Below the pieces are notes generated by a model. It had not been told where the DNA came from. It searched no databases and saw only the letters and a program-made list of their open reading frames with translations. Positions 35,176 to 44,622 of a stretch of DNA of 64,000 nt are shown here, piece after piece (position 1 is the stretch's first letter; the number at the start of each line of letters is the position of its first letter). The position numbers were made by a program, and so were the translations under genes. Source of the DNA: Gemmobacter caeni (lineage in GTDB: Bacteria; Pseudomonadota; Alphaproteobacteria; Rhodobacterales; Rhodobacteraceae); assembly GCF_003054195.1 (NCBI RefSeq), contig NZ_QBKP01000001.1, positions 434,001 through 498,000 of the forward strand, read 5' to 3'.

Positions 35176-35252
35176 TGGTACCGACTCCCCGGCTCGAACG
35201 GGGGACCCCCAGATCCACAATCTGGTGCTCTAACCAACTGAGCTAAGTCGGC
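35176..35252 (-). tRNA. tRNA-His (GTG)
   Basis: Minus-strand cloverleaf of 77 bases including encoded CCA. Acceptor GCCGACT pairs AGTCGGT, the anticodon stem CCAGA/TCTGG holds TTGTGGA with anticodon GTG, and the T arm has GTTCGAGCC. Discriminator A73 and no templated G before G1 follow the known alphaproteobacterial deviation from the usual G-1:C73 of tRNA-His. Confidence 0.97.
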
Positions 35253-35463
35253 ACTTGCGGGCGATGTAGCCCCCTGCGCGGGGGAATGCAACCCCCCTCG
35301 CGCGCTTGCCATGATGGTTTTTCGGCGCTAAAGCGTTTCGGGAATTACCCGAGCCATGAAACATCGTAAAAAGCCCGTAAGCATCGAAGATGTGTCAGGG
35401 TTTTGGCGATTGAGGGTATCCCTGAAACGCTCCGGGCCACGAAATCGGAAAACGGAGAATGCC

Positions 35464-35679
35464 ATGAGTATCAACGACCAGAGCGAAATCGCCGCCAACC
35501 TGCAAATCGGCCCGACCGATCAGGGCATGGTGCGAATCTATGTCGAGGCGGAAGGCGGCATCGACCTGCCGCTGGACTTCGACCCGGACGAGGCCGAAGA
35601 GATTGCCGAAGAACTGCGCGCCGCCGCCGAGGCCGCCCGCGCCATGGGCGCCCCTGCCCCTAAGGGGAAAAAGCGCTGA
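35464..35679 (+). CDS. Small acidic conserved protein (DUF6324-like)
   Basis: A 71-residue soluble protein: MSINDQSEIAANLQIGPTD, GMVRIYVEAEGGIDLPLDF, then a helix DPDEAEEIAEELRAAAEAA and a basic tail. The pattern resembles the small DUF6324 family of Rhodobacterales (recalled, not searched). Function unknown. CGGAGA precedes the ATG. Its last 20 bases overlap the convergent mmcB. Confidence 0.7.
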   Translation: MSINDQSEIAANLQIGPTDQGMVRIYVEAEGGIDLPLDFDPDEAEEIAEELRAAAEAARAMGAPAPKGKKR

Positions 35680-36133
35680 CCTTGCCCACCGCAGCCGGAT
35701 CGCGCAGCGCCTGAAGGCGCAGCGCGGCATGGCGGGCGAACTTCTGTACCATGACCTTGCGGCGGGCTGCCGCCAGCGGCGCCTGCGGCCCCATCCGCAG
35801 GATTTCGGCGTCGTAGTCATCGGCAACGATCAGCCCGCTGTCGGGCGGCAGCAGGCCGGTCGGGAAATCGGCATCCACCGCCCAGAAGAAACGGTCACAC
35901 CACTCCAGATAATTGTGCCATTTGCGATCTGCCGCGAAATCCGCGCGCGAAGATTTGCACTCGACCACCCAGACCTCGCCCTTCGGCCCCAGCCCCATCA
36001 CATCGACCCGCAGACCGGGCGCGGGCACCAGCTCCTCGACCGTGGCGAAGCCGTGGCTCAGCAAATGGCGGCAAACCCCGCGCGCAAGGCGCTGGCCGGG
36101 CGTCGGAGGCGGAAGTGCGACAGTGTCATCCAT
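35660..36133 (-). CDS. mmcB: MmcB family DNA repair protein
   Basis: A 157-residue PD-(D/E)XK nuclease-like protein. RVDVMGLGPKGEVWVVECKSSRADF contains the D...ECK catalytic pattern, and KWHNYLEWCDRFFWAVD is the MmcB signature. In Caulobacter MmcB is an SOS-induced factor protecting from mitomycin C. The start ATG (36131-36133) lies just downstream of a LexA-type box, which supports SOS control here too. Confidence 0.9.
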   Translation of the reverse strand: MDDTVALPPPTPGQRLARGVCRHLLSHGFATVEELVPAPGLRVDVMGLGPKGEVWVVECKSSRADFAADRKWHNYLEWCDRFFWAVDADFPTGLLPPDSGLIVADDYDAEILRMGPQAPLAAARRKVMVQKFARHAALRLQALRDPAAVGKVSAFSP

Positions 36134-36144
36134 GGGAAAATCTT

Positions 36145-36159
36145 GAACGAAAAGGGAAC
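36145..36159 (-). promoter_or_regulatory. LexA (SOS) box of mmcB
   Basis: On the minus strand, GTTC-CCTTTTC-GTTC is an exact match to the alphaproteobacterial LexA direct repeat GTTC-N7-GTTC. It ends 11 bases upstream of the mmcB start codon, where bound LexA would block transcription. Confidence 0.88.
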
Positions 36160-36246
36160 ATTTCGCAAGCCCCCCCTGCACCCCAAGGGTTGACAGCATG
36201 GCGCCCCTTGGCCAGCCTGCCCGCAGTTCATTGAGAGAGAGATTTC

Positions 36247-36927
36247 ATGTCCGGTATCCTGATCACCCGTCTGTTGCCGCTTGCCCTTTTGTCGCTGCCG
36301 CTGCCCGCCCTTGCAATCACGGTGGCCGACTGCACCCTGCAACAGGGCTGCGCCTGCTCCGAATCGCCGCTCAGCGCCGAGGAGATCGGCATTGTCATGG
36401 GCGCGACGCCGCCGCAGGGTGCTGACGGCATGGTTTTTGTGTTCCAGGACGGCGACGCTGGCACATGGTCGCCGCTGACGCCCGAGGAAATCGACATTGT
36501 TTCGGGCGGTGATGGCGCCTGTGACGGGCCGCTGGTGCCCGAGGATGGCACCTGGGTCACGCGATCCACCCTGAACAGCCTGCATTGCGGTGCGGGCACG
36601 GCCATGATGCGCAGCATGATCGAGGGCACCCTGAACAAGGAGAACCCGGTTCCCGTGCGCTGGAACGGCGATTTCAGCGCTGATACCTGGCGCCGCGCAT
36701 GGATCGCCGCCAATCCGCAGGCCGAAGCGCCGAACACCCCGACGTTCAACCGCGTGTCGCCGGTCGAACTGTCAGGGCGTGACAGCATCAAGGGCATGAC
36801 CAGCACGCAGCGCATGGTGCTGCTGACGCCGCGCAGCTTCCGAATGGACTGGCAATTCGAGGGGCAGAACGAAATGGGGGCCTGCGGCTGGTCTGTCACG
36901 CATATGGTGCGCCGCACCGGGGGCTGA
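36247..36927 (+). CDS. Exported protein of unknown function
   Basis: A 226-residue protein with a good signal peptide (LITRLLPLALLSLPLPALA). The mature part begins with a cysteine cluster, ADCTLQQGCACSESPLSAEEIGIVMGA, and has further cysteines at DGACDG, LHCGAG and GACGWS, so disulfides and a periplasmic location are likely. The segments SPLSAEEIGIVMGATP and SPLTPEEIDIVSGGDG look like an internal repeat. No family recognised. It lies between divergent mmcB and the 6S RNA gene. Confidence 0.7.
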   Translation: MSGILITRLLPLALLSLPLPALAITVADCTLQQGCACSESPLSAEEIGIVMGATPPQGADGMVFVFQDGDAGTWSPLTPEEIDIVSGGDGACDGPLVPEDGTWVTRSTLNSLHCGAGTAMMRSMIEGTLNKENPVPVRWNGDFSADTWRRAWIAANPQAEAPNTPTFNRVSPVELSGRDSIKGMTSTQRMVLLTPRSFRMDWQFEGQNEMGACGWSVTHMVRRTGG

Positions 36928-36931
36928 GCCC

Positions 36932-36960
36932 TTGCCGTCGCGCCCGCCGCATCCTATCTG
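36932..36960 (+). promoter_or_regulatory. Sigma-70 promoter of the 6S RNA gene
   Basis: TTGCCG (36932-36937), 17 bases, then TATCTG (36955-36960). The predicted start near 36967 coincides with the first base of the 6S closing stem. Confidence 0.75.
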
Positions 36961-36967
36961 TGGGGAC

Positions 36968-37127
36968 GGCGGGTGCTGCTCTTCGCGTGTGGGACACTTT
37001 TCCAGTGGCCGATAAGCAAGCGAACGGGGGCTGGCTCTGGCAGGATCCTGGTCCTGTTACCTGGCACCCACCTGAGACCTCTGGCTCTCGGGAAAACACC
37101 GTCGCCCACGGTCGCTGCGGGCCCGCC
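36968..37127 (+). ncRNA. ssrS: 6S RNA
   Basis: About 160 bases that fold as the long open-complex mimic of 6S RNA. The closing stem pairs GGCGGG (36968-36973) with CCCGCC (37122-37127), then GTGGG/CCCAC, then TTTTCC (36998-37003) with GGAAAA (37091-37096). A central bubble follows, whose 3' strand holds the small hairpin GAGA...TCTC (37074-37089). The apical rod is closed by CAGGA/TCCTG. Segments GGCCGATA and CACCTGAGACC...GGCTCTCGGG parallel E. coli GCCGATA and CACCTTGAACC...GGTTCAAGGG. 6S RNA sequesters housekeeping sigma holoenzyme in stationary phase. 3' end approximate. Confidence 0.82.
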
Positions 37128-37221
37128 ACTTTACGACCCTTTCCCTGTCGCCACCGGGGCAGCAATCGCCGGGCATGGCCCTAGGCTTGCGGGCATTCCA
37201 ACGCGCCCGAGGCTGTGCCCC

Positions 37222-38172
37222 ATGTTCCGCATTCCCCGCCCCACCCTTCTGGGTATCCTCTGCCTGTGCAGCGGTATCGCGGTCTTTTCGGTGCAGGATC
37301 TGATCCTGAAGCTGCTGTCGGGCAGCTATCCCTTGCATCAGGCCATGGTGATCCGCAGCATGACCGCCATGCCGCTCTTGTTCCTGCTGGTGCTGCGCGA
37401 CGGCGGTGTGGCGACGCTGGTGTCGCCGGGATGGTGGCGGATGGCGGCACGCGGCTGGCTGAACTTTGCCGCTTACACCGCCTATTACCTCGCGCTGGCG
37501 GCACTGCCCATCGCCTCGACCGTCACGCTGTTCTTCTCGGCCCCGCTGATGATCACGGCGCTGTCGGTGGTGATGCTGGGGGCGCGTGTCGGCCCGCTGA
37601 GGTGGAGCGCGGTGGCGCTTGGTTTCGGCGGCGTGGTGCTGATGCTGCGACCGGGCAGCGCGTTGTTCGACTGGGCCGCACTCTTGCCGGTGGTGGCGGG
37701 GCTCGCCTATGCGATGACGATGATCCTGACCCGTATTCAGGGCACGCGCTTCACCGCCCCCGCCATGGCCTTTCATGGCAATGTGGTCTTCCTGTTCTGC
37801 GCGCTGGCACTGTCGGCGGTGTTCGGATCGGGCGAGATGGCACAATCCGGCCATGCCAGCCTCGATTTCCTGACGCGGGGCTGGGTCATGCCACCGCTGC
37901 GCGATCTGGGGCTGATGGCGCTGTGTGGCGTCATTGCCGCCGCCGGGCTGACGCTGCTGACCCAGGCCTATCGCATCGCCCCCTCGTCGGTGCTGGCGCC
38001 GTTTGAATATACCGCGCTGATCTGGGGCGTGATCTATGGCTGGCTGGTCTGGGGTGACTGGCCGGATGCGATCGGCTGGCTGGGCGTCGCGGTGATCTGC
38101 GGCGCCGGGCTGATCGTGCTGTGGAGCGAGGCGCAGGACCAGCGCAGCGCCGCCGCCCCCACCGCCGCCTGA
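37222..38172 (+). CDS. DMT-superfamily transporter, EamA type
   Basis: A 316-residue ten-helix membrane protein with two EamA repeats (ALAALPIASTVTLFFSAPLMITALSVVMLG and RIAPSSVLAPFEYTALIWGVIYGWLVWGDWPDAIGWLG). The FEYT helix is usual for this exporter subgroup in Rhodobacterales. Substrate unknown. ATG 37222 is chosen: longer in-frame starts would run through the 6S RNA. There is no relation to the EamA gene at 21.4 kb beyond family. Confidence 0.9.
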   Translation: MFRIPRPTLLGILCLCSGIAVFSVQDLILKLLSGSYPLHQAMVIRSMTAMPLLFLLVLRDGGVATLVSPGWWRMAARGWLNFAAYTAYYLALAALPIASTVTLFFSAPLMITALSVVMLGARVGPLRWSAVALGFGGVVLMLRPGSALFDWAALLPVVAGLAYAMTMILTRIQGTRFTAPAMAFHGNVVFLFCALALSAVFGSGEMAQSGHASLDFLTRGWVMPPLRDLGLMALCGVIAAAGLTLLTQAYRIAPSSVLAPFEYTALIWGVIYGWLVWGDWPDAIGWLGVAVICGAGLIVLWSEAQDQRSAAAPTAA

Positions 38173-38181
38173 AACGTAAAA

Positions 38182-38205
38182 GGGCCGCATCCTGCGATGC
38201 GGCCC
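38182..38205. terminator. Terminator between DMT transporter and tig
   Basis: GGGCCGCATC and GATGCGGCCC (10-bp arms, loop CTGC) lie between the two convergent genes. Read on the minus strand it is followed by TTTTACGTTT, so it mainly serves tig; in the plus direction there is no T-tract. Confidence 0.8.
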
Positions 38206-38229
38206 CCGTGATCCGGTCTGACGCCGGGA

Positions 38230-39564
38230 TCAGATCTCGTCCAGCGCCTCAACGGCTTTCTGGAGATCTTCTTTCGACACTTCCTTGTCGCTGACCTTGG
38301 CACCGGCGACGATGAAATCGACAACCTTGTCCTCGAAGATCGGCGCGCGCAGCTGCTGTTGCATCTGGGCGTTCTTCTGCACGAATTCGAAGAAGGCGCG
38401 TTCCTGACCCGGGTATTGACGCGCGGCGTTCAGCACGGCTTGCGTCATCTCGGCGTCAGTCACCTGCACGTCGGCCTTGCGGCCCACTTCGGCCAGCAGC
38501 AGGCCCAGACGCACGCGGCGTTCGGCCAGCGACTTGTGCTCGTCAGTGGGTTCCACATTGCCGTGGTTGTGGTCATGCACATCCGGGTTTTCTTCGTGCC
38601 ACAGCTGATGCGCGATCTGTGCGGCTTCGGCATCGACCAGCGCGCCCGGCAGGTCAAACTTCACCAGACCGTCCAGCTGATCCAGCAGCGAGCGCTTCAG
38701 CACGGCGCGGGCAGCGCCCTTGTATTCGGCTTCCAGACGCTCGGCGATCTGGCCTTTCAGCGCATCCAGCGACTCGGCGCCGAATTTCTTGGCAAGTTCG
38801 TCATCCAGATCGGCAGCTTTCGGCGCTTTCACCGCATGGACCTTGCACTTGAACAGGGCTTCCTTGCCCGCCAGGTGCTTGGCGCCATAGTTTTCCGGGA
38901 AAGTCACTTTGACTTCGACCTCGTCATCGACCTTGGTGCCGACCAGTTGGTCTTCGAAGCCCGGAATGAACGAACCCGAACCCAGAACCAGCGGATAGCC
39001 TTCGCCCTTGCCGCCCTCGAATGCCTCGCCATCAACGAAGCCCTCGAAGTCGATGGTCACCTGATCGCCGTCCTTGGCCTTGGAGCCTTTCTTGCGGTCA
39101 TCGAAGGATTTGGCGGTATCGGCGAGGTTTTGCAGCGCCTCGTCAACGGCGGCATCCTCGGCCTTCACGACCAGACGCTCCAGCGTCACGGCCGAGGCGT
39201 CCAGTTCCGGGATCGGCGGCAGGGCTTCGTAGGTCATCTCGACCACGACATCCTGACCTTCCTTCCACTCTTCGCCGCCCACCATCTTCACTTCGGGCTG
39301 AAGCGCCGGACGGTCGCCCGAGGCTTCGAAATGCGACTGCATCGCGCCGTCGATGGCGTCCTGCATGGCCTCGCCCAGCAGGCGCGGGCCGAACTGCTTG
39401 CGCAGCATGGCCAGCGGCACCTTGCCCTTGCGGAAGCCCTTCATCTCGATCTCGGGCTGCGCCTCGACCAGTTTCTCCTGGACTTTGGCGTCCAGCTCGG
39501 CTGCGGTCACCGTGATGGTGTAGCCGCGCTTCAGACCTTCGTTCAGGGTCTCGGTGACCTGCAT
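38230..39564 (-). CDS. tig: Trigger factor, ribosome-associated chaperone and prolyl isomerase
   Basis: A 444-residue protein. The N-terminal ribosome-binding domain has the [16 protein letters not shown] signature (about 44-59). The FKBP-type PPIase domain lies at about 150-240 ([38 protein letters not shown]). The C-terminal helical chaperone arms contain an HDHNHG histidine patch. The start [14 protein letters not shown] at 39562-39564. It lies only 26 bases downstream of tRNA-Leu on the same strand, so its mRNA 5' end may be made by tRNA 3' processing. Confidence 0.97.
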   Translation of the reverse strand: MQVTETLNEGLKRGYTITVTAAELDAKVQEKLVEAQPEIEMKGFRKGKVPLAMLRKQFGPRLLGEAMQDAIDGAMQSHFEASGDRPALQPEVKMVGGEEWKEGQDVVVEMTYEALPPIPELDASAVTLERLVVKAEDAAVDEALQNLADTAKSFDDRKKGSKAKDGDQVTIDFEGFVDGEAFEGGKGEGYPLVLGSGSFIPGFEDQLVGTKVDDEVEVKVTFPENYGAKHLAGKEALFKCKVHAVKAPKAADLDDELAKKFGAESLDALKGQIAERLEAEYKGAARAVLKRSLLDQLDGLVKFDLPGALVDAEAAQIAHQLWHEENPDVHDHNHGNVEPTDEHKSLAERRVRLGLLLAEVGRKADVQVTDAEMTQAVLNAARQYPGQERAFFEFVQKNAQMQQQLRAPIFEDKVVDFIVAGAKVSDKEVSKEDLQKAVEALDEI

Positions 39565-39590
39565 GAGTGTTCCGTCCTTGTTCACGTCTC

Positions 39591-39675
39591 TGGTGCGGGT
39601 GGAGGGACTTGAACCCCCACGCCTTGCGGCGCCGGAACCTAAATCCGGTGCGTCTGCCAATTCCGCCACACCCGC
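39591..39675 (-). tRNA. tRNA-Leu (TAG)
   Basis: 85 bases on the minus strand with encoded CCA. Acceptor GCGGGTG pairs CACCCGC, the D arm is GGCGGAATTGGCAGAC, the anticodon stem CCGGA/TCCGG carries loop TTTAGGT (anticodon TAG), a long variable arm follows as expected for leucine, and the T arm is GGGGTTCAAGTCCC. Confidence 0.97.
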
Positions 39676-39908
39676 TTTCCCAAAACGCGGACGGCCCCCT
39701 GCGAGGCCGCCCGCGCCCTGAAATTCCGCGTCCTTCTAACAAAGGCCCGCAGCGGATGCGAGGGAAAAATCGCGCGCGTCCGGCTGCGGCAAATGGGGCA
39801 CGTCCGGCAGGATCGGCGGCCCCTGGCGCGGAAAAGCCTCGCGCCGGGCGCATTCCTGCCATAATCTGCCTTGAAAAGAGCAGAACATACAAAAAACAGG
39901 TGTCACCC

Positions 39909-40391
39909 ATGTCCATCGTGACCGAGGGGCGTGTCGCGCAAGCGGCCGCCGAGACCGATTTTGCTGTGGCCGATTGCGGGATTGCCGCCGGAACCCCGGT
40001 GCTGACGCTGGCCGGAGCCGTCGCGGTCGAGGATCTGACGCCGGGAACCCGGATCATTACCCGCGATGGCGCGCGTCAACTGACCGGACTGCGCCAGGTT
40101 GCACCGTCGCGCATGGTGCGGGTTTCGGCTTCGGCCATCGGAGTCGAACAGCCGGAAGAGGATATGGTGATCGGCGCCGCGACGCCCATCCTGATCCGCG
40201 ACTGGCGCGCCAAGGCCCTGAAAGGCTGCGATCAGGCGATCATCCGCGCCGACCGGCTGATCGACGGTGAATATATCCGGCACGAAACCGCCACCTCCCC
40301 CACGCTGTATGCGCTGGAATTCGACGCACCTGCGGTGATTTATGCGGGGGGTCTGGAACTGGCACTGGCACCCGCGCGGCAACCGGCCTGA
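39909..40391 (+). CDS. Stand-alone Hint-domain protein
   Basis: A 160-residue protein consisting mainly of a Hint (hedgehog/intein) fold as found in Rhodobacterales. CGIAAGTPVLTLAGAVAVEDLTPGTRIITRDGARQLTG aligns to the start of the fold with its Cys (about residue 23), and LYALEFDAPAVIYAGGLELAL to the end. It lacks the large N-terminal calcium-binding or effector region often attached to such domains, and no obvious Asn at the splice end is seen, so self-cleavage is doubtful. Function unknown; it is flanked by terminators and stands alone. Confidence 0.7.
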   Translation: MSIVTEGRVAQAAAETDFAVADCGIAAGTPVLTLAGAVAVEDLTPGTRIITRDGARQLTGLRQVAPSRMVRVSASAIGVEQPEEDMVIGAATPILIRDWRAKALKGCDQAIIRADRLIDGEYIRHETATSPTLYALEFDAPAVIYAGGLELALAPARQPA

Positions 40392-40413
40392 CCATCACCT
40401 GCCCGGAAACGCA

Positions 40414-40437
40414 AAAGGCGCCCCTCAGGGCGCCTTT
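40414..40437. terminator. Bidirectional terminator between Hint gene and rpoD
   Basis: AAAGGCGCCC and GGGCGCCTTT with loop CTCA. The plus strand continues CTTATTTT and the minus strand TTTTGCGTTT, so it can serve both convergent genes. Confidence 0.88.
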
Positions 40438-40458
40438 CTTATTTTCGGGTCTGATCGC

Positions 40459-42453
<1,995 letters not shown>

Positions 42454-42579
42454 GAGTTCTCCTCGGGTCCGAATCGGTCTCGTCTCGTTACGAATCAATA
42501 GCGCGAATCACGCCGGGGGAAAGGGGGCAGCGTTCGCTTCCCCCCGTTCCCATGCAACAGGGCGGCGATTCCGCCCGTT

Positions 42580-44571
42580 TCAGGGGCGTGACTTGCCCCC
42601 TTTGGTAAAGTCGATGCTGGCCCAAATCTTCTTGGCATGGTCCAGTTCCTCCCTGTCCATTTCCACCCCGTTCGGCGCCACCACGCCTTCGGCCCGGGCG
42701 GCCTCGGGGCCACGGTCGGCGTCAGCACGCGCGCGTGCCGCCTGCCCCAGCCGCCAGGTCAGCCCCTCATCCGCCAGCGCCTCGATATCCTCGGCCGCCT
42801 CGCGCATTTCCTGCGCATGGCCCCAATAGGCCTCCAGCTTGGCAAATTCCATCTCCAGGCATTTCGCGGCGCAATCCGTATCGTCGAGGCGACGGATATG
42901 CGGCTGGATACGGATCTGGGGATGCGCCAGCAGGGTTTCAAGATCATCCCCCGCAGCGCGACGCACCCGTTCGGCCCGGCTGTCAGGATCAGCGTCATGG
43001 GCATGGGTCAGCACAACCTGCCGCAGGTTTTCATGCCGCGAGTCATGCAGGTGCATCCGTTCAATCCGCGATTCATGCGGGTCGATCAGATGCGGATGCA
43101 GGCACAACGTCGTCAAAACCACCGACACGCGCAGATCGACGACCGCTGCCTCGCTATCGGCAGACCCCAGAAGCGAGGCGCGGGTCTGGGGCACCGGCTC
43201 CACCGGCTGAAGCCGCGCATTCCGCGCGAAACCGCCCCGTGCCACGCCGCCGACTGGCCGGCCGTCCGGCCGGGAGGGTCGGCGGCCCTGACGGAACAGC
43301 TGCCAGCGCAACTCCTTGATATCCTCGCCGTAATGGCTGCGGATGGAGGGGTCCCTGATCTTCATCAGCGCGGCGCGCAGCGATTTGTCCAGCGCGGCCT
43401 TGCGTTCGGGGCTGTCGAAAACGCGGCCCTCGGTCTCGCGCTTCCACAGAAGGTTCACCATCGGCTGCGCCTGATCCAGCACCTCTTGCAGCGCCGGCGC
43501 CCCTTTGGCCTTCAGCAGGTCATCCGGGTCCATCCCCTGAGGCAGCACGGCAAACCGCAGGCCCTGCCCCGCCTCCAGCAGCGGCAGCGCAAGGTCGATC
43601 ACCCGCATTGCTGCACGCTGGCCTGCGGTGTCACCGTCCAGCGTGATCACCGGCTCTGGCGCGATGCGCCACATCAGGCGCAACTGGTCTTCGGTGATGG
43701 CAGTGCCCAAGGGTGCCACGGCAGCGGGAAAACCCGCCTCCACCATGGCGATGACATCCATATAGCCCTCGGCCACCACTAGCGCGGCACCCTTGCCCGC
43801 AGCTTCACGCGCGGGGCCGTGGTTAAAGAGGTTGCGCCCCTTGTCGAACAGCTCCGTCTCGGGGCCGTTCAGGTATTTCGCCCGCGCATTGGGATCGAGC
43901 GACCGCCCGCCCAGAGAAATCGCCCGCCCGCGCGCATCGCGGATCGGAAAGATCACGCGGCCCCGGAAACGGTCGTAAAGGCTGCCATCATCGCCCTTGG
44001 CGATCAGGCCCGAGGCCACCATCAGATCCGGCGGCACTCCCTTCGCCTTCAGCGCGTCCAGCAGTGCATGGCGGTTGTCGGGCGCCCAGCCGATTTCCCA
44101 CCGCTCCTGCGCCTGCGGGCTGAGCCTGCGCTTGCCGCCGATATAGTCGCGCGCCATCTGCCCGGCGCCGGTGCGCAGTTGCAGCCGGAAGAAGCGCACC
44201 GCCTCTTCCATCACCTCGGCAAGCTGGCTGCGGCGGTCAGCCTTCTGCGCCGCCTGCGGATCGCGGGCAGGCATCGGCATCCCGGCCTCGCGCGCAAGAA
44301 TCTCCACCGCCTCCATGAAGCCCACGTTTTCGCTTTCCTTCACGAAGGTCAGCGCATCGCCCTTCGCGTGGCAACCGAAGCAGTAGTAGAACCCCTTGCG
44401 GTCATCGACGTGGAAGCTTGCGGATTTTTCCTGATGGAACGGGCAAGGCGCCCAGAAATCGCCCTTCGCCTGGTTCGACTTGCGCATATCCCATGTCACC
44501 TTCCGGCCGATGACGGCGGAAAGCGAGACGCGGTTGCGCAGCTCGTCAAGGAATCCGGGCGGCAGGGACAT
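42580..44571 (-). CDS. dnaG: DNA primase
   Basis: A 663-residue primase making RNA primers at the replication fork. The N-terminal zinc site is CPFHQEKSASF...YYCFGCHAKGD (about 43-70). The RNA polymerase core spans about 115-370 with the RFRGRVIFPIRDARGRAISLGGR block. In the TOPRIM domain, VVAEGYMDVIAMVEAG and VITLDGDTAGQRAA hold the acidic residues. The C-terminal helicase-interaction region is divergent. It lies 51 bases after the M20 hydrolase gene, on the same strand. Confidence 0.97.
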   Translation of the reverse strand: MSLPPGFLDELRNRVSLSAVIGRKVTWDMRKSNQAKGDFWAPCPFHQEKSASFHVDDRKGFYYCFGCHAKGDALTFVKESENVGFMEAVEILAREAGMPMPARDPQAAQKADRRSQLAEVMEEAVRFFRLQLRTGAGQMARDYIGGKRRLSPQAQERWEIGWAPDNRHALLDALKAKGVPPDLMVASGLIAKGDDGSLYDRFRGRVIFPIRDARGRAISLGGRSLDPNARAKYLNGPETELFDKGRNLFNHGPAREAAGKGAALVVAEGYMDVIAMVEAGFPAAVAPLGTAITEDQLRLMWRIAPEPVITLDGDTAGQRAAMRVIDLALPLLEAGQGLRFAVLPQGMDPDDLLKAKGAPALQEVLDQAQPMVNLLWKRETEGRVFDSPERKAALDKSLRAALMKIRDPSIRSHYGEDIKELRWQLFRQGRRPSRPDGRPVGGVARGGFARNARLQPVEPVPQTRASLLGSADSEAAVVDLRVSVVLTTLCLHPHLIDPHESRIERMHLHDSRHENLRQVVLTHAHDADPDSRAERVRRAAGDDLETLLAHPQIRIQPHIRRLDDTDCAAKCLEMEFAKLEAYWGHAQEMREAAEDIEALADEGLTWRLGQAARARADADRGPEAARAEGVVAPNGVEMDREELDHAKKIWASIDFTKGGKSRP

Positions 44572-44622
44572 GAGTTCTATATCGGCCCTCGCGGCGGCAC
44601 TGTCCAGTGCCGGGGTTCGACG

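Noticed and set aside
36950-37160. 4.5S SRP RNA, tmRNA or RNase P RNA as alternatives for the 36.97 kb RNA
   Set aside because: The SRP GGAAGCAGC tetraloop region, the tmRNA alanine acceptor and peptide tag, and the conserved RNase P cores are all missing; the central bubble architecture fits 6S.
36973-37221. N-terminal extension of the DMT transporter
   Set aside because: It would translate the 6S RNA gene; the transporter has a complete first helix from ATG 37222.
42540-42579. Terminator between dnaG and rpoD
   Set aside because: GGGCGG and CCGCCC can pair but the stem is short and no U-tract follows; co-transcription of dnaG and rpoD is more likely.
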